A stretch of 64,000 bases of DNA, taken from assembly GCF_000263855.1 (NCBI RefSeq), contig NZ_AJWX01000006.1, positions 124,001 through 188,000 on the forward strand, read 5' to 3'. How positions within the stretch are numbered: the first letter of the stretch is position 1; each line of letters starts with the position of its first letter. Origin of the DNA: Pseudomonas sp. M47T1. GTDB lineage: Bacteria; Pseudomonadota; Gammaproteobacteria; Pseudomonadales; Pseudomonadaceae. The notes beneath the pieces are model-generated. The model saw only the letters and a program-made list of their open reading frames with translations. It was not told where the DNA came from and did no database searches. Both the position numbers and the translations under genes were made by a program. Shown piece after piece: positions 56,791 through 64,000 of the stretch.

Positions 56791-59481
56791 TCAGGCGCCC
56801 GGGCCGCGAGGGTAGCGTTTGAGCTTGCGCAGCAATTCATGGCTGGGGATAGGCCGGTCGAACAGGTAGCCCTGGCCCACGTCGCAGCGGTGGCGACGCA
56901 GGAAGCTCAATTGCTCGGCAGTCTCGATGCCTTCGGCTACCACTTTGAGCTTGAGGTTGTGGGCCATGGCGATCACCGCCGAGGTGATCTCCATGTCGTC
57001 CTGGTTGTCCGGAATTTCATGGATGAAGCTGCGATCGATCTTGATGATGTCGATCGGGAATTTCTTCAGGTAGCTGAGCGATGAATAGCCCGTGCCGAAG
57101 TCATCCATGGCCAGCGTCAGGCCCAGTTGCTTGAGCTGATCGAGCTGCTGGTGGGTGTCTTCGGTGGCTTCCAGCAGCAGGCCTTCGGTCAATTCCAGCT
57201 CCAGCAGCGCCGGGTCCAGGGCTTCTTCCTTGAGGATGTGGGCGATGGACGCCACCAGGTCCGGGTCGGAAAACTGCTTGGGCGACAGGTTGATTGCCAC
57301 CTGCAACTGGCCCATGCCGCTGGCGATCAGGCTCTTGGTCATGCGGCAGGCCTGGCGCGCTATCCACTTGCCGATCGGGATGATCAAGCCGGTTTCTTCG
57401 GCCACGCTGATGAACTGATCCGGGCGGATCATGCCTTTTTCCGGATGGTTCCAGCGCAGCAACGCCTCCATGCCCAGCAGGCGCCCGGTGCGCAGGCACA
57501 GCTTGGGCTGGTAGAACACTTCCAGCTCATTCTGGGTCAGGGCGCGACGCAAGTTGTTTTCCACGAACAGCTTGTAGCTGGCCTCGGCGTTCAAGGCTTC
57601 GGTGAACACCTGCACCTGGTGTTTACCGTTGGCCTTGGCCTTGTGCAGGGCCAGCCCGGCGTTTTTCATCAGGGTCTGCGGGTCGCGCCCGTGCAAGGGT
57701 GCACAGGCCAGGCCCACGGAGCCGGTGACGTTGATCAACTGGTTGTCGACGAACATCGGCTTGTCCAGGGTCTTGAGTACCTGCACGGCGGTCTGGTAGC
57801 CGCTTTCCAGGTCGGTGTCATCCAGCAGCACGGCGAATTCGTTACTGGCGAAGCGGGCCAGGCTGCCGGTGGGGCTCAGGCTGTTGCGCAGGCGTCGGGC
57901 CAGGCTGATCAGCAGCTTGTCCCCGGTCTGGTGGCCAAGGCTGTCGTTGATGCGCTTGAAGTTGTCGATGTCCACCAGCAGCAGGCTGATCGGGCTGTCG
58001 CTGTCGCGGGCAAAGCGCTCGTCCAGGTTACGGATGAACGCAGGGCGGTTGCCCAGGCTGGTCAGGTTGTCGGTGTAGGCCAGGCGCTCGATGCGCTGCT
58101 GCGCCAATTTGCTCTGGGTGATGTCTTCGTAGATGCCGATGTAGTGCGTCAGCTCGCGGTTGTCGCCGTACACTTTGGAAATCGACAGCTGGCCCCAGTA
58201 GGGTTCCAGGTTTTTGCGCCGGCTCTTGAACTCGCCCTGCCAGCTGTTGCTGTTGGCCAGGCTTGAGGGGGCGTCGAATAGAATTTCGCTGAGGTTTTCC
58301 AGCGCCGGCAGTTGCGACAGCCGTTGGCCGTGGACTTCCTCGGTGCTGTACTGAGTGATGGCAGTGAAGCTGGGGTTCACGTACTCCACCACGCCTTCGC
58401 AATTGACCAGCAGAAAAGCGTTGGCACTTTGCTCCACCGCGCGCTGGAACAGGTGCAGGGCACTGGTGGCGGTGCGGCGGTTATGGTTGCTGATGACCTG
58501 GGCGAACTGGTCGGCCAACTCGCCGGCGAAGGCAATCTCGTCGGACTGCCAGGGGTGCGTCTCGCCGGTCTGCTCCAGGCACAGCACGCCCACCACCTGA
58601 CCGTCGATGCGGATGCTGGCGTCGAGAATGGCGTTGATATCCCGTGCTTGCAGGCTCTCGGCCATTTCTTGGGTGCGCGGATCACAGCTAGTGTCGTTGA
58701 CATCGACGGCGCGGCTGGTGTGCAGCGCTTCCAGATAGCTGGGGTAGCCGCTGAGGTCTATGACGTCAGGGTGCTCGTACTCGTCGGTGATGGCGTTGTA
58801 GGCGGCCATGGGTTCCAGACGCTGGTCCACGAGGTTCCACAGTCGGGCGCCGTCAATCTTGTAGATTTCGCACGCGCTGCGGGTGATCAGCTGCCCGGCT
58901 TCCAGCAGCGGGTCGCTGGTGCTGTAGCGCTGGCGCGCCAGGCGCAGTATCAGGTCTTGCTGGGCGCGCACCCGCTCCAGATGCTGCAGTTGTTCCTGCT
59001 GGGCCCGCTGGTTGAGTTCCAGGGCCACCTGCAGGCGGGTGTTCTGGCTTTCCAGGTCGCCATGCCCCAGCGGCCACTCGCCGGCCAGGGTCTCCACTAC
59101 CAGCAGGTAGCCGCGCAACAACTGGCGGTTGTGCTGTTTGTAGGGCTCGCCGACTTCCAGAAGCGCCAATGGCCCGCTGGAGGTGTGCAGCGTGTAACGC
59201 ACCAGGTAGTGAGGCTTGTTGGCCAACTGCAATTGAATGGCGTCGTGCAACTGATAGCGAGCTTCGGGCTCCATGAGGCTGGCGTAGGGCGAGCCAACCA
59301 GCGCACACAGCTCCGCTGCGGGCAGGCCGAATTGGCGCTCGCAGTTGGGGTCCAGGAACAGCAGAGCCCAGTTGGCTTCATTCAGCCGTTCGAAACGCAG
59401 CATACCCAGGCGCGAGGGCACCGGTAACTGCGTCACTACCTCGGCCGCCGTACGGCTGGCGGCATCGGGTTGGCTTTTCAT
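56791..59481 (-). CDS. dipA: c-di-GMP phosphodiesterase with degenerate GGDEF (DipA/Pch ortholog)
   Basis: An 896-residue soluble multidomain protein: PAS-like (about 25-130), GAF (about 180-330), PAS (about 345-460), GGDEF (about 470-630) and EAL (about 640-890). The GGDEF signature is degenerate, ASNEF near residue 544, so it should not make c-di-GMP. The EAL domain is intact: MEALLRW, NLSPKQF, LELTEG, DDFGTGYSSL and AEGIET. This domain order, the ASNEF signature and the place between msrA and aceF match PA5017 (DipA, also called Pch), a phosphodiesterase that in P. aeruginosa promotes dispersal and associates with CheA. A FliA-type promoter lies upstream. Confidence 0.88.
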   Translation of the reverse strand: MKSQPDAASRTAAEVVTQLPVPSRLGMLRFERLNEANWALLFLDPNCERQFGLPAAELCALVGSPYASLMEPEARYQLHDAIQLQLANKPHYLVRYTLHTSSGPLALLEVGEPYKQHNRQLLRGYLLVVETLAGEWPLGHGDLESQNTRLQVALELNQRAQQEQLQHLERVRAQQDLILRLARQRYSTSDPLLEAGQLITRSACEIYKIDGARLWNLVDQRLEPMAAYNAITDEYEHPDVIDLSGYPSYLEALHTSRAVDVNDTSCDPRTQEMAESLQARDINAILDASIRIDGQVVGVLCLEQTGETHPWQSDEIAFAGELADQFAQVISNHNRRTATSALHLFQRAVEQSANAFLLVNCEGVVEYVNPSFTAITQYSTEEVHGQRLSQLPALENLSEILFDAPSSLANSNSWQGEFKSRRKNLEPYWGQLSISKVYGDNRELTHYIGIYEDITQSKLAQQRIERLAYTDNLTSLGNRPAFIRNLDERFARDSDSPISLLLVDIDNFKRINDSLGHQTGDKLLISLARRLRNSLSPTGSLARFASNEFAVLLDDTDLESGYQTAVQVLKTLDKPMFVDNQLINVTGSVGLACAPLHGRDPQTLMKNAGLALHKAKANGKHQVQVFTEALNAEASYKLFVENNLRRALTQNELEVFYQPKLCLRTGRLLGMEALLRWNHPEKGMIRPDQFISVAEETGLIIPIGKWIARQACRMTKSLIASGMGQLQVAINLSPKQFSDPDLVASIAHILKEEALDPALLELELTEGLLLEATEDTHQQLDQLKQLGLTLAMDDFGTGYSSLSYLKKFPIDIIKIDRSFIHEIPDNQDDMEITSAVIAMAHNLKLKVVAEGIETAEQLSFLRRHRCDVGQGYLFDRPIPSHELLRKLKRYPRGPGA

Positions 59482-59610
59482 GGAGAGCTCGCTTCAAGAG
59501 TGCTGGTCACGCACGGCGGGTAAAAAACCCCCAGGGTCCGGGCGCGTATGGCAAGGTTGCATCATGGCGCTCAGGCTGACAAGCAATACAGTGGCTCCGT
59601 GCCTGTATCG

Positions 59611-59637
59611 TTATCGGCAGCGTGATCCGATACTTCA
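59611..59637 (-). promoter_or_regulatory. FliA (sigma-28) promoter upstream of dipA
   Basis: On the - strand TGAAGTAT (59637-59630) and GCCGATAA (59618-59611) are separated by exactly 11 bases. Against the known sigma-28 consensus TAAAGTTT-N11-GCCGATAA the match is 6/8 and 8/8. It lies about 130 bases before the dipA start, pointing towards it. Confidence 0.75.
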
Positions 59638-59814
59638 ATTTCGGGTGAAAATCAGTGTTTGTGGTGGGTTTGTTGACGCCACTGACCGGGTGGTTCTGGG
59701 ATGAAACATGGGGCGACAATAATTTGCTGCCCGGCAAACAGGGGGGCGATGTGATCTCACAGGCGTAACTTGCCCGAAACAAATGTGCGGCCCGGCTCTG
59801 CCCGGGAAGCGCCG

Positions 59815-59993
59815 CGTGGTCTCATGTGCGCTTTTCGAAAGCTTCTTGTTTCGCGGGAGTGAATTCGCAACATTCTCCAAAACTCCTCAACAGTAAGCGC
59901 GTTCAGCACGCTCTCCTGCCCTTCCAACTGCCGCTCAGACTCGCCGTAAGCGTCCAACTCACCTATCCGATCCGCGACCATAAGGACGATCAC
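59815..59993 (-). pseudogene. Frameshifted fragment of a second Tde1-like toxin domain
   Basis: The translated fragment VADRIGELDAYGESERQLEG, continuing with NALTVEEF, aligns with toxin residues 302-332 (ADRLPEFKVSEFERQLGG and NALTVEEF). Near 59879 one base is missing relative to the intact toxin gene, and similarity carries on in the next frame (ENVANSLPRNKK against ENVANPVARNGK). The part that would hold the catalytic HNPD is absent. It sits directly downstream of the immunity gene, where displaced toxin ends often lie in polymorphic-toxin loci. Confidence 0.8.
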
Positions 59994-60018
59994 CCGTCAC
60001 CAAAAGCGCGAATAAAAC

Positions 60019-60630
60019 TCAAAATCCGTAAGATTGTAAATCTGAAATTTGAGACAGAAAAACGAGGTGCTCGACGGCCTTGACCTTCTGAATATCTTCG
60101 ATTTCGCCGCGCCCACCTAGCGTAAGCGCCGGAAAAAAACCATACATCTCATCCGATTCAAGCACGCCCAGCTTTTTCTTTGCTGAGGTAAACATATCGC
60201 AAAAATCATTATCCCTCACTCCTTTCAGCATAAAAAACGACTCGACCGCTTTGTCCAGTTGATTAGGAACAAACAATGATTCTCGCTCAATGTAACGAGA
60301 TGCATAAGCCGCGATCTTCAACGAAGGCCCAGTGTTCTCCCCCCATAAATAAAGCAACCCAAACGCACTTCGTGCGATAACGTGAAATTTGTCTTTAGCA
60401 TCCAGCGGGGTCTCTTCTAGCCAGGAAGAGACTACGCCCTCATAGCGCTCAGGATCCACGGTCCAAAAAACACCGTCCCCATAGCCGGCCCACCCGTGCT
60501 CCTCCCAATAATTTATTAATTTACTTGGTAGTCTTCCTTCATAACGTCTGATACTTGATGCAGGTACTTCGCAGCGGCCTACGGTGCCTATGCTAAAATT
60601 ACCCAAAAACATCTTAAATGCTTCATCCAT
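60019..60630 (-). CDS. Tdi1-like immunity protein (GAD-like plus DUF1851)
   Basis: The 203-residue soluble product has an N-terminal GAD-like part (VPASSIRRYEGRLPSKLINY, WEEHGWAGYGDGVFWTVDPE) and a C-terminal DUF1851-like part (LGVLESDEMYGFFPALTLGG), the two modules known in Tdi1, the partner of the DNase Tde1. It should bind and block the toxin in the cytoplasm. The start lies nine bases after the toxin stop with AGGAG six bases upstream, a strong coupled site. The gene is intact and visibly more AT-rich than the genome backbone. Confidence 0.8.
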   Translation of the reverse strand: MDEAFKMFLGNFSIGTVGRCEVPASSIRRYEGRLPSKLINYWEEHGWAGYGDGVFWTVDPERYEGVVSSWLEETPLDAKDKFHVIARSAFGLLYLWGENTGPSLKIAAYASRYIERESLFVPNQLDKAVESFFMLKGVRDNDFCDMFTSAKKKLGVLESDEMYGFFPALTLGGRGEIEDIQKVKAVEHLVFLSQISDLQSYGF

Positions 60631-60639
60631 TATGTTCTC

Positions 60640-62001
60640 CTAGCAACGGGTGAGCTTGACATTAAGAGTGGTGCTTTTTCGCAGGTGGGGTGACACTTGT
60701 TCAGCTGCGCCTTTTAGTTTTTCTATTTTAGTCTTCCATTGAGGTCCGATGGTGGAATTAACTTGACGATCACCAAAATCTGAAATCGCATCTTTGCCCC
60801 CGGCGCTAAGGTCTGGATTGTGCAGCGCTGCCAAATTTGCCATCGTATTCTTGGCTTTAATGGTCGCCATTTTTCTAGCAGCGGGGCCTGTCATTTCTTG
60901 AAAGAACGATTCAAAAAATCGCTCAATCAACACTTCCTCAAGCCTTCGCCGCGCATCTCTCGCGATCTTCCCATTTCTCGCAACAGGATTCGCAACATTC
61001 TCCAGAAACTCCTCCACAGTGAGCGCATTCAGTCCACCTTCCTGCCCTCCCAGCTGCCTCTCAAACTCGCTTACCTTGAACTCTGGCAGTCTATCCGCCT
61101 TGAAACAGTCCACATGATGCAAGGGCATGGTTTCAGGGTTAGCCTTGCCCTTCCTGGTCTCTTTGTCCCTCTGGGGCTCAAGCTCTGGTGACCTCTGATG
61201 GGGTAATCCACGCTGTTGCTCCCGTGGCTTGAGGTCCGGATGCTGCTTAAGCCGTTCTTCATGGTTGAGCATCCACTGCGCGATCCGCCCGCCGCGTTTG
61301 CTGTCGCGCATCTGGCTGGCCAGTACGCTGGCGTTGCCTGCTCCGCGCGCCAAGTAAGCAGCCATTGCGCTGAGCACCAGGATGATGAGGTTTTCATGGG
61401 CGTCGGCGACCATGCTGGCCGCGAACCAGGCGGCATTGCCGTCATCAGAGAAGTTACCCAGCAGTGACGAGGATTGTTCCCGGGGGCCATTCCAGGCTGT
61501 GCGTATGCCTTGGGCGTAGGCATCCAGCACCGGCGGTAGGCCTTTGGTGATGTCCTCAGCCAGGGCTGCCAGCCCCATGACCCCGACGATCCAAGTGCCT
61601 ACTTTTAGGCCGAACATACCCCCGGTGACGGCCCCTGGCGCAGCACCGACCCCACCCAGAAACAAGCCTGCGACCGAGCCGAGCGCAGCGCCGGTCAGGG
61701 CGCTGGCAGCGATCAGCTTCGCCAGATCTTGCGCGGCGTCGAGCAGGTCGGCCAGGACTGTCTGAATATTCAGGTTGGCGAAACGTTGCCGCAGCTTTAG
61801 GGAAGCCTGGACGTTAGCGAGAAAACAGGCTTGCCGTACACACCTGACTCTGCGGTTAACCAGCGCTGGGCTTGGAATGTCGTTGAAAAAGGGGCGAGAG
61901 GGATGGTGGATGTTCCCTGCCGAGTAAGTAGTGGCGAATCGATCCCCACCTGCCATGCTTTCGATGTCGAACCATGACGGAATGCGTCCCCAGGTTGGCA
62001 C
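60640..62001 (-). CDS. Tde1/Ntox15-like DNase toxin (frame possibly interrupted at its 5' end)
   Basis: From the GTG at 62001 the product is 453 residues. Residues 100-145 form a glycine-zipper hydrophobic region (GAALGSVAGLFLGG and following), as in T6SS effector Tde1. The C-terminal domain (about 295-453) matches the Ntox15 pattern, with H394-N-P-D397 as the HxxD nuclease motif and GDRQVNSTIGPQWK after it. The GTG has only a weak ribosome binding site. An ATG 93 bases upstream (62094), in the same frame with an excellent site, is cut off by TGA at 62007-62005. Either translation restarts at GTG or a nonsense change has disabled the toxin. No vgrG, PAAR or adaptor gene is in the window. Confidence 0.75.
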   Translation of the reverse strand: MPTWGRIPSWFDIESMAGGDRFATTYSAGNIHHPSRPFFNDIPSPALVNRRVRCVRQACFLANVQASLKLRQRFANLNIQTVLADLLDAAQDLAKLIAASALTGAALGSVAGLFLGGVGAAPGAVTGGMFGLKVGTWIVGVMGLAALAEDITKGLPPVLDAYAQGIRTAWNGPREQSSSLLGNFSDDGNAAWFAASMVADAHENLIILVLSAMAAYLARGAGNASVLASQMRDSKRGGRIAQWMLNHEERLKQHPDLKPREQQRGLPHQRSPELEPQRDKETRKGKANPETMPLHHVDCFKADRLPEFKVSEFERQLGGQEGGLNALTVEEFLENVANPVARNGKIARDARRRLEEVLIERFFESFFQEMTGPAARKMATIKAKNTMANLAALHNPDLSAGGKDAISDFGDRQVNSTIGPQWKTKIEKLKGAAEQVSPHLRKSTTLNVKLTRC

Positions 62002-62004
62002 TGG

Positions 62005-62094
62005 TCATGCCTGCGATGGACGTTGGCGGGCCGTAAGCGCATTCACGATGCGTTGGTCTGGTTTCGGGCAGGGACGGTGGAAGGTTGGACTCAT
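62005..62094 (-). CDS. 29-codon frame in phase with the toxin, ended by TGA
   Basis: An ATG at 62094 with AGGAG six bases upstream starts MSPTFHRPCPKPDQ, ending in TGA two codons before the GTG of the toxin. It is in the same reading frame as the toxin, so it is either the original N-terminus cut off by a nonsense codon or a leader peptide whose termination feeds the GTG restart. Confidence 0.5.
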   Translation of the reverse strand: MSPTFHRPCPKPDQRIVNALTARQRPSQA

Positions 62095-62136
62095 GGGTAG
62101 CTCCTTATTTTTGGAGCTGCCACGCTAAAGAAAGGA

Positions 62137-62232
62137 TTAAGGGAAAGAAGCCGGACGATTCCGAGGATATGAAGGGAAGTTTCCTAAAGCCTCGGGGGTA
62201 ATGCCAATGGCTATGTGCCCGTAAATAGCCAT
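62137..62232 (-). CDS. Putative 31-residue peptide upstream of the toxin
   Basis: ATG at 62232 has AGGAG with seven-base spacing, as good as any site in the window. The product begins MAIYGHIAIGITPEALG and ends with a Pro/Arg-rich tail. No family was recognised. It could be a leader peptide, or the residue of a longer gene that once preceded the toxin. Confidence 0.35.
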   Translation of the reverse strand: MAIYGHIAIGITPEALGNFPSYPRNRPASFP

Positions 62233-62375
62233 GGTGAGGCTCCTGCTAAGTAGTCAAAAAGAATGACTGGGCATCATGCACAAGGGGCGAAGTTTCTGGC
62301 GTGCGCAGTCAGTGGCATCTCCGCAGTCCGCCTTGTTGGCATGACAGCAGATCGATTTCGCGCCGTTTTAAAAGC

Positions 62376-62401
62376 AAAAAAAGCCCCGCCAATCGGCGGG
62401 G
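62376..62401 (-). terminator. Second terminator after aceF
   Basis: On the - strand CCCCGCC pairs with GGCGGGG around a four-base loop and runs into seven T. It lies about 25 bases beyond the first terminator. Confidence 0.8.
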
Positions 62402-62424
62402 TTGAGGTACGAGCGTGGCGCTCG

Positions 62425-62458
62425 AAAAAAAGGCTGCCTCCCGCGCGGGGGAGGCAGC
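62425..62458 (-). terminator. First terminator after aceF
   Basis: On the - strand GCTGCCTCCC pairs with GGGAGGCAGC, then C and seven T follow. It starts 11 bases after the aceF stop. Confidence 0.9.
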
Positions 62459-62468
62459 TAGCAGCGGT

Positions 62469-64000
62469 TTACAGCAGCATGGTGCGGATGTCGGTCAGCA
62501 GGTCGCCCAGGCGCTTGGTGAAGCGCGCGGCGGCGGCGCCGTTGATCACGCGGTGATCGTAGGACAGCGACAGCGGCAGCATCAGTTTCGGCTGGAAGGC
62601 TTTGCCGTCCCAGACGGGTTGGATGGTTGCCTTGGACACACCCAAAATCGCCACTTCCGGCGCGTTGACGATCGGCGTGAAGCCGGTGCCGCCAATGTGG
62701 CCGAGGCTGGAGATGGTGAAGCACGCACCCTGCATGTCGTCTGCCGACAGCTTTTTGGTCCGGGCTTTTTCAGCCAGGGCCGCAGCTTCGGCAGCCAGTT
62801 GCAGCAGGCTCTTCTGGTCGACGTTCTTGATGACTGGTACCAGCAGGCCTTCAGGGGTGTCTACCGCGAAGCCGATGTTAACGTACTTCTTGCGGATGAT
62901 GGCCTTGCCACTTGGCGCCAGGGAGGCGTTGAAGTCCGGCAGTTCCTTGAGCAAGTGGGCGCAGGCCTTGAGCAGCAGCGGCAGCACGGTCAGCTTGACG
63001 CCAGCCTTCTCGGCTACGGCTTTCTGCGCAACGCGGAAAGCTTCCAGCTCGGTGATGTCGGCCTGGTCGAACTGGGTGACGTGAGGCACGTTCAGCCAGC
63101 TGCGGTGCAGGTTGGTGGCACCGGCCTGCATCAGGCGGGTCATCGGCACTTCTTCGATTTCACCGAAGCGGCTGAAGTCCACGACCGGAATCGGCGGGAT
63201 GCCTGCGCCGCCGGTAGCACCTGCTGCGGCAGCAGGCGCTTCCTTGGCCTTGGTCATCATTGCCTTCACGTAAGCCTGAACGTCTTCCTTCAGGATACGG
63301 CCGTGTGGGCCGGTAGCGCCGACAGCACTCAGCTCTACGCCGAACTCGCGGGCCAGTTGGCGAACCGCCGGGCCTGCATGAACCTTGGCACCCGAGGCAG
63401 CAGCCGGAGCGGCAGCAGGGGCTGGCGCAGCTTCGGCCTTGGTGGCTGGTGCGGCGGCCGGGGCGGCGGCAGGTGCGGCCGCTTGAGCCGGGGCGGCAGC
63501 GGGGGCTGCGCCGGCGACTTTCAGCTTGAGGATCAGGTCGCCGGTGCCGACTTCGTCGTCCAGCTTGACGCTGATGCTTTCGACCACGCCGGCAGCTGGA
63601 GAGGGAATCTCCATGCTGGCCTTGTCCGATTCCAGGGTGATCAGCGATTGATCAACTTCAACGGTATCGCCGACTTTGATCGACAGCTCGATGATCTTGG
63701 CCTTGCCCGACGAGCCGATGTCCGGCACGTGGATGTCCTGCACGCTAGGCGCAGCGGCGGCAGCGGCCGGAGCCGGTGCAGCAGCGGGTGCCGGGGCGGC
63801 AGCAGCAGGTGCGGCAGCCTGGGCCGGTGCGGCGGCTGGGGCGGCGCCCGCAACCTTCAGCACCAGGATCAGGTCGCCGGTACCCACTTCGTCGTTCAGC
63901 TTGACGCTGATGCTTTCGACCACGCCGGCTTCTGGAGACGGGATCTCCATGCTGGCCTTGTCCGATTCCAGGGTGATCAGCGATTGATCAGCCTCGACGG
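62469..64000 (-). CDS. aceF: Pyruvate dehydrogenase E2 (dihydrolipoamide acetyltransferase), 5' part outside window
   Basis: About 510 C-terminal residues are visible and the frame stays open to the window edge. The order is the end of one lipoyl domain, an Ala/Pro linker, a complete lipoyl domain (lipoyl lysine in ESDKASMEIP), a second Ala/Pro linker, the peripheral-subunit-binding domain (VRQLAREFGVELSAVGATG) and the acetyltransferase domain. The catalytic histidine is in SYDHRVINGAAAARF; the usual Asp four residues later is Asn, as in Azotobacter E2. It transfers acetyl groups from pyruvate to CoA. Two terminators follow; aceE would lie beyond the edge. Confidence 0.96.
   Translation of the reverse strand, partial: VEADQSLITLESDKASMEIPSPEAGVVESISVKLNDEVGTGDLILVLKVAGAAPAAAPAQAAAPAAAAPAPAAAPAPAAAAAAPSVQDIHVPDIGSSGKAKIIELSIKVGDTVEVDQSLITLESDKASMEIPSPAAGVVESISVKLDDEVGTGDLILKLKVAGAAPAAAPAQAAAPAAAPAAAPATKAEAAPAPAAAPAAASGAKVHAGPAVRQLAREFGVELSAVGATGPHGRILKEDVQAYVKAMMTKAKEAPAAAAGATGGAGIPPIPVVDFSRFGEIEEVPMTRLMQAGATNLHRSWLNVPHVTQFDQADITELEAFRVAQKAVAEKAGVKLTVLPLLLKACAHLLKELPDFNASLAPSGKAIIRKKYVNIGFAVDTPEGLLVPVIKNVDQKSLLQLAAEAAALAEKARTKKLSADDMQGACFTISSLGHIGGTGFTPIVNAPEVAILGVSKATIQPVWDGKAFQPKLMLPLSLSYDHRVINGAAAARFTKRLGDLLTDIRTMLL

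Larger units (their letters stand above)
62095..62468. other. Region between the toxin locus and aceF
   Basis: It holds the two tandem aceF terminators (62376-62458), a small frame at 62137-62232 and AT-rich sequence. No larger gene is supported on either strand. Confidence 0.5.

Noticed and set aside
59482..59814. Small frames upstream of dipA on the - strand (for example 59507-59782)
   Set aside because: They overlap the FliA-type promoter and give no recognisable protein.
62263..62556. A 97-codon frame on the + strand across the aceF terminators
   Set aside because: It runs through two terminators into the end of aceF and has no family features.

Overview
The window is a stretch of chromosome from a Pseudomonas, most likely of the P. 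putida group. The evidence is the GC-rich coding style, protein sequences that match P. putida-type GltB, PutA, HemE and SelO in length and residues, and a backbone gene order (pilNOPQ-aroK-aroB-SPOR protein-gltB-gltD-hemE ... parA-like-trxC-selO-mscK-nhaP2-acyl-CoA dehydrogenase ... rlmJ-msrA-dipA ... aceF) that, from memory, follows the P. aeruginosa PA5042-PA5016 order run in one direction. Three blocks look like insertions into that backbone: a 17.6 kb aryl-polyene cluster, putA/putP, and a toxin-immunity locus.

Region 1 (1-14.3 kb, + strand) is housekeeping: the end of the type IV pilus operon (pilN tail, pilO, pilP, pilQ), shikimate kinase and 3-dehydroquinate synthase, a DamX-like ATPase/SPOR membrane protein, both subunits of NADPH glutamate synthase, and uroporphyrinogen decarboxylase. 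Strong intrinsic terminators follow the SPOR gene, gltD and hemE, and a near-consensus sigma-70 promoter precedes gltB.

Region 2 (14.3-20.9 kb) is accessory: a cytochrome b561, a small Pseudomonas-type protein, a 0.7 kb non-coding stretch, an AT-richer Abi-like gene with a HEPN-type RN-x4-HEP motif, a divergent MFS exporter/LysR pair, and a chemoreceptor whose upstream region has a FliA (sigma-28) promoter.

Region 3 (20.9-38.5 kb, all - strand) is a complete aryl-polyene (APE) biosynthesis and export operon. Most of its 18 genes overlap by 1-20 bases, which suggests translational coupling. In transcription order: ketosynthase-like chain-length protein, PlsC-type acyltransferase, two acyl carrier proteins, COG4648 membrane protein, ligase fused to a FabA/Z-like dehydratase, family 2 glycosyltransferase, LpxL-like acyltransferase, MIO ammonia-lyase, hotdog thioesterase, LolA-like carrier, MMPL/RND exporter, small membrane protein, flavoprotein with halogenase hallmarks, methyltransferase, DUF3261 lipoprotein, ketosynthase, hotdog dehydratase, FabG-type ketoreductase, second ketosynthase, and a terminal lipoprotein. 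There is no enoyl reductase, as expected for a product that stays fully conjugated. The halogenase-like flavoprotein raises the possibility of a halogenated head group.

Region 4 (38.9-59.5 kb) holds an orphan ParA ATPase, trxC, selO, mscK, nhaP2, an acyl-CoA dehydrogenase, the proline catabolism pair putA/putP (six GTTGCA-type PutA operator half-sites between them), rlmJ, msrA and the c-di-GMP phosphodiesterase gene dipA. A match to the FliA promoter consensus lies upstream of dipA, linking c-di-GMP breakdown to the flagellar regulon.

Region 5 (59.5-62.3 kb, - strand) is a polymorphic-toxin locus: a Tde1/Ntox15-like DNase toxin with an N-terminal glycine zipper, a GAD-like/DUF1851 (Tdi1-like) immunity gene, and downstream a frameshifted fragment of a second toxin domain. 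The toxin frame is interrupted by a TGA between an ATG with an excellent ribosome binding site and the rest of the protein, so the toxin may be inactivated or restarted at a GTG. The window ends inside aceF (pyruvate dehydrogenase E2), followed by two tandem terminators.
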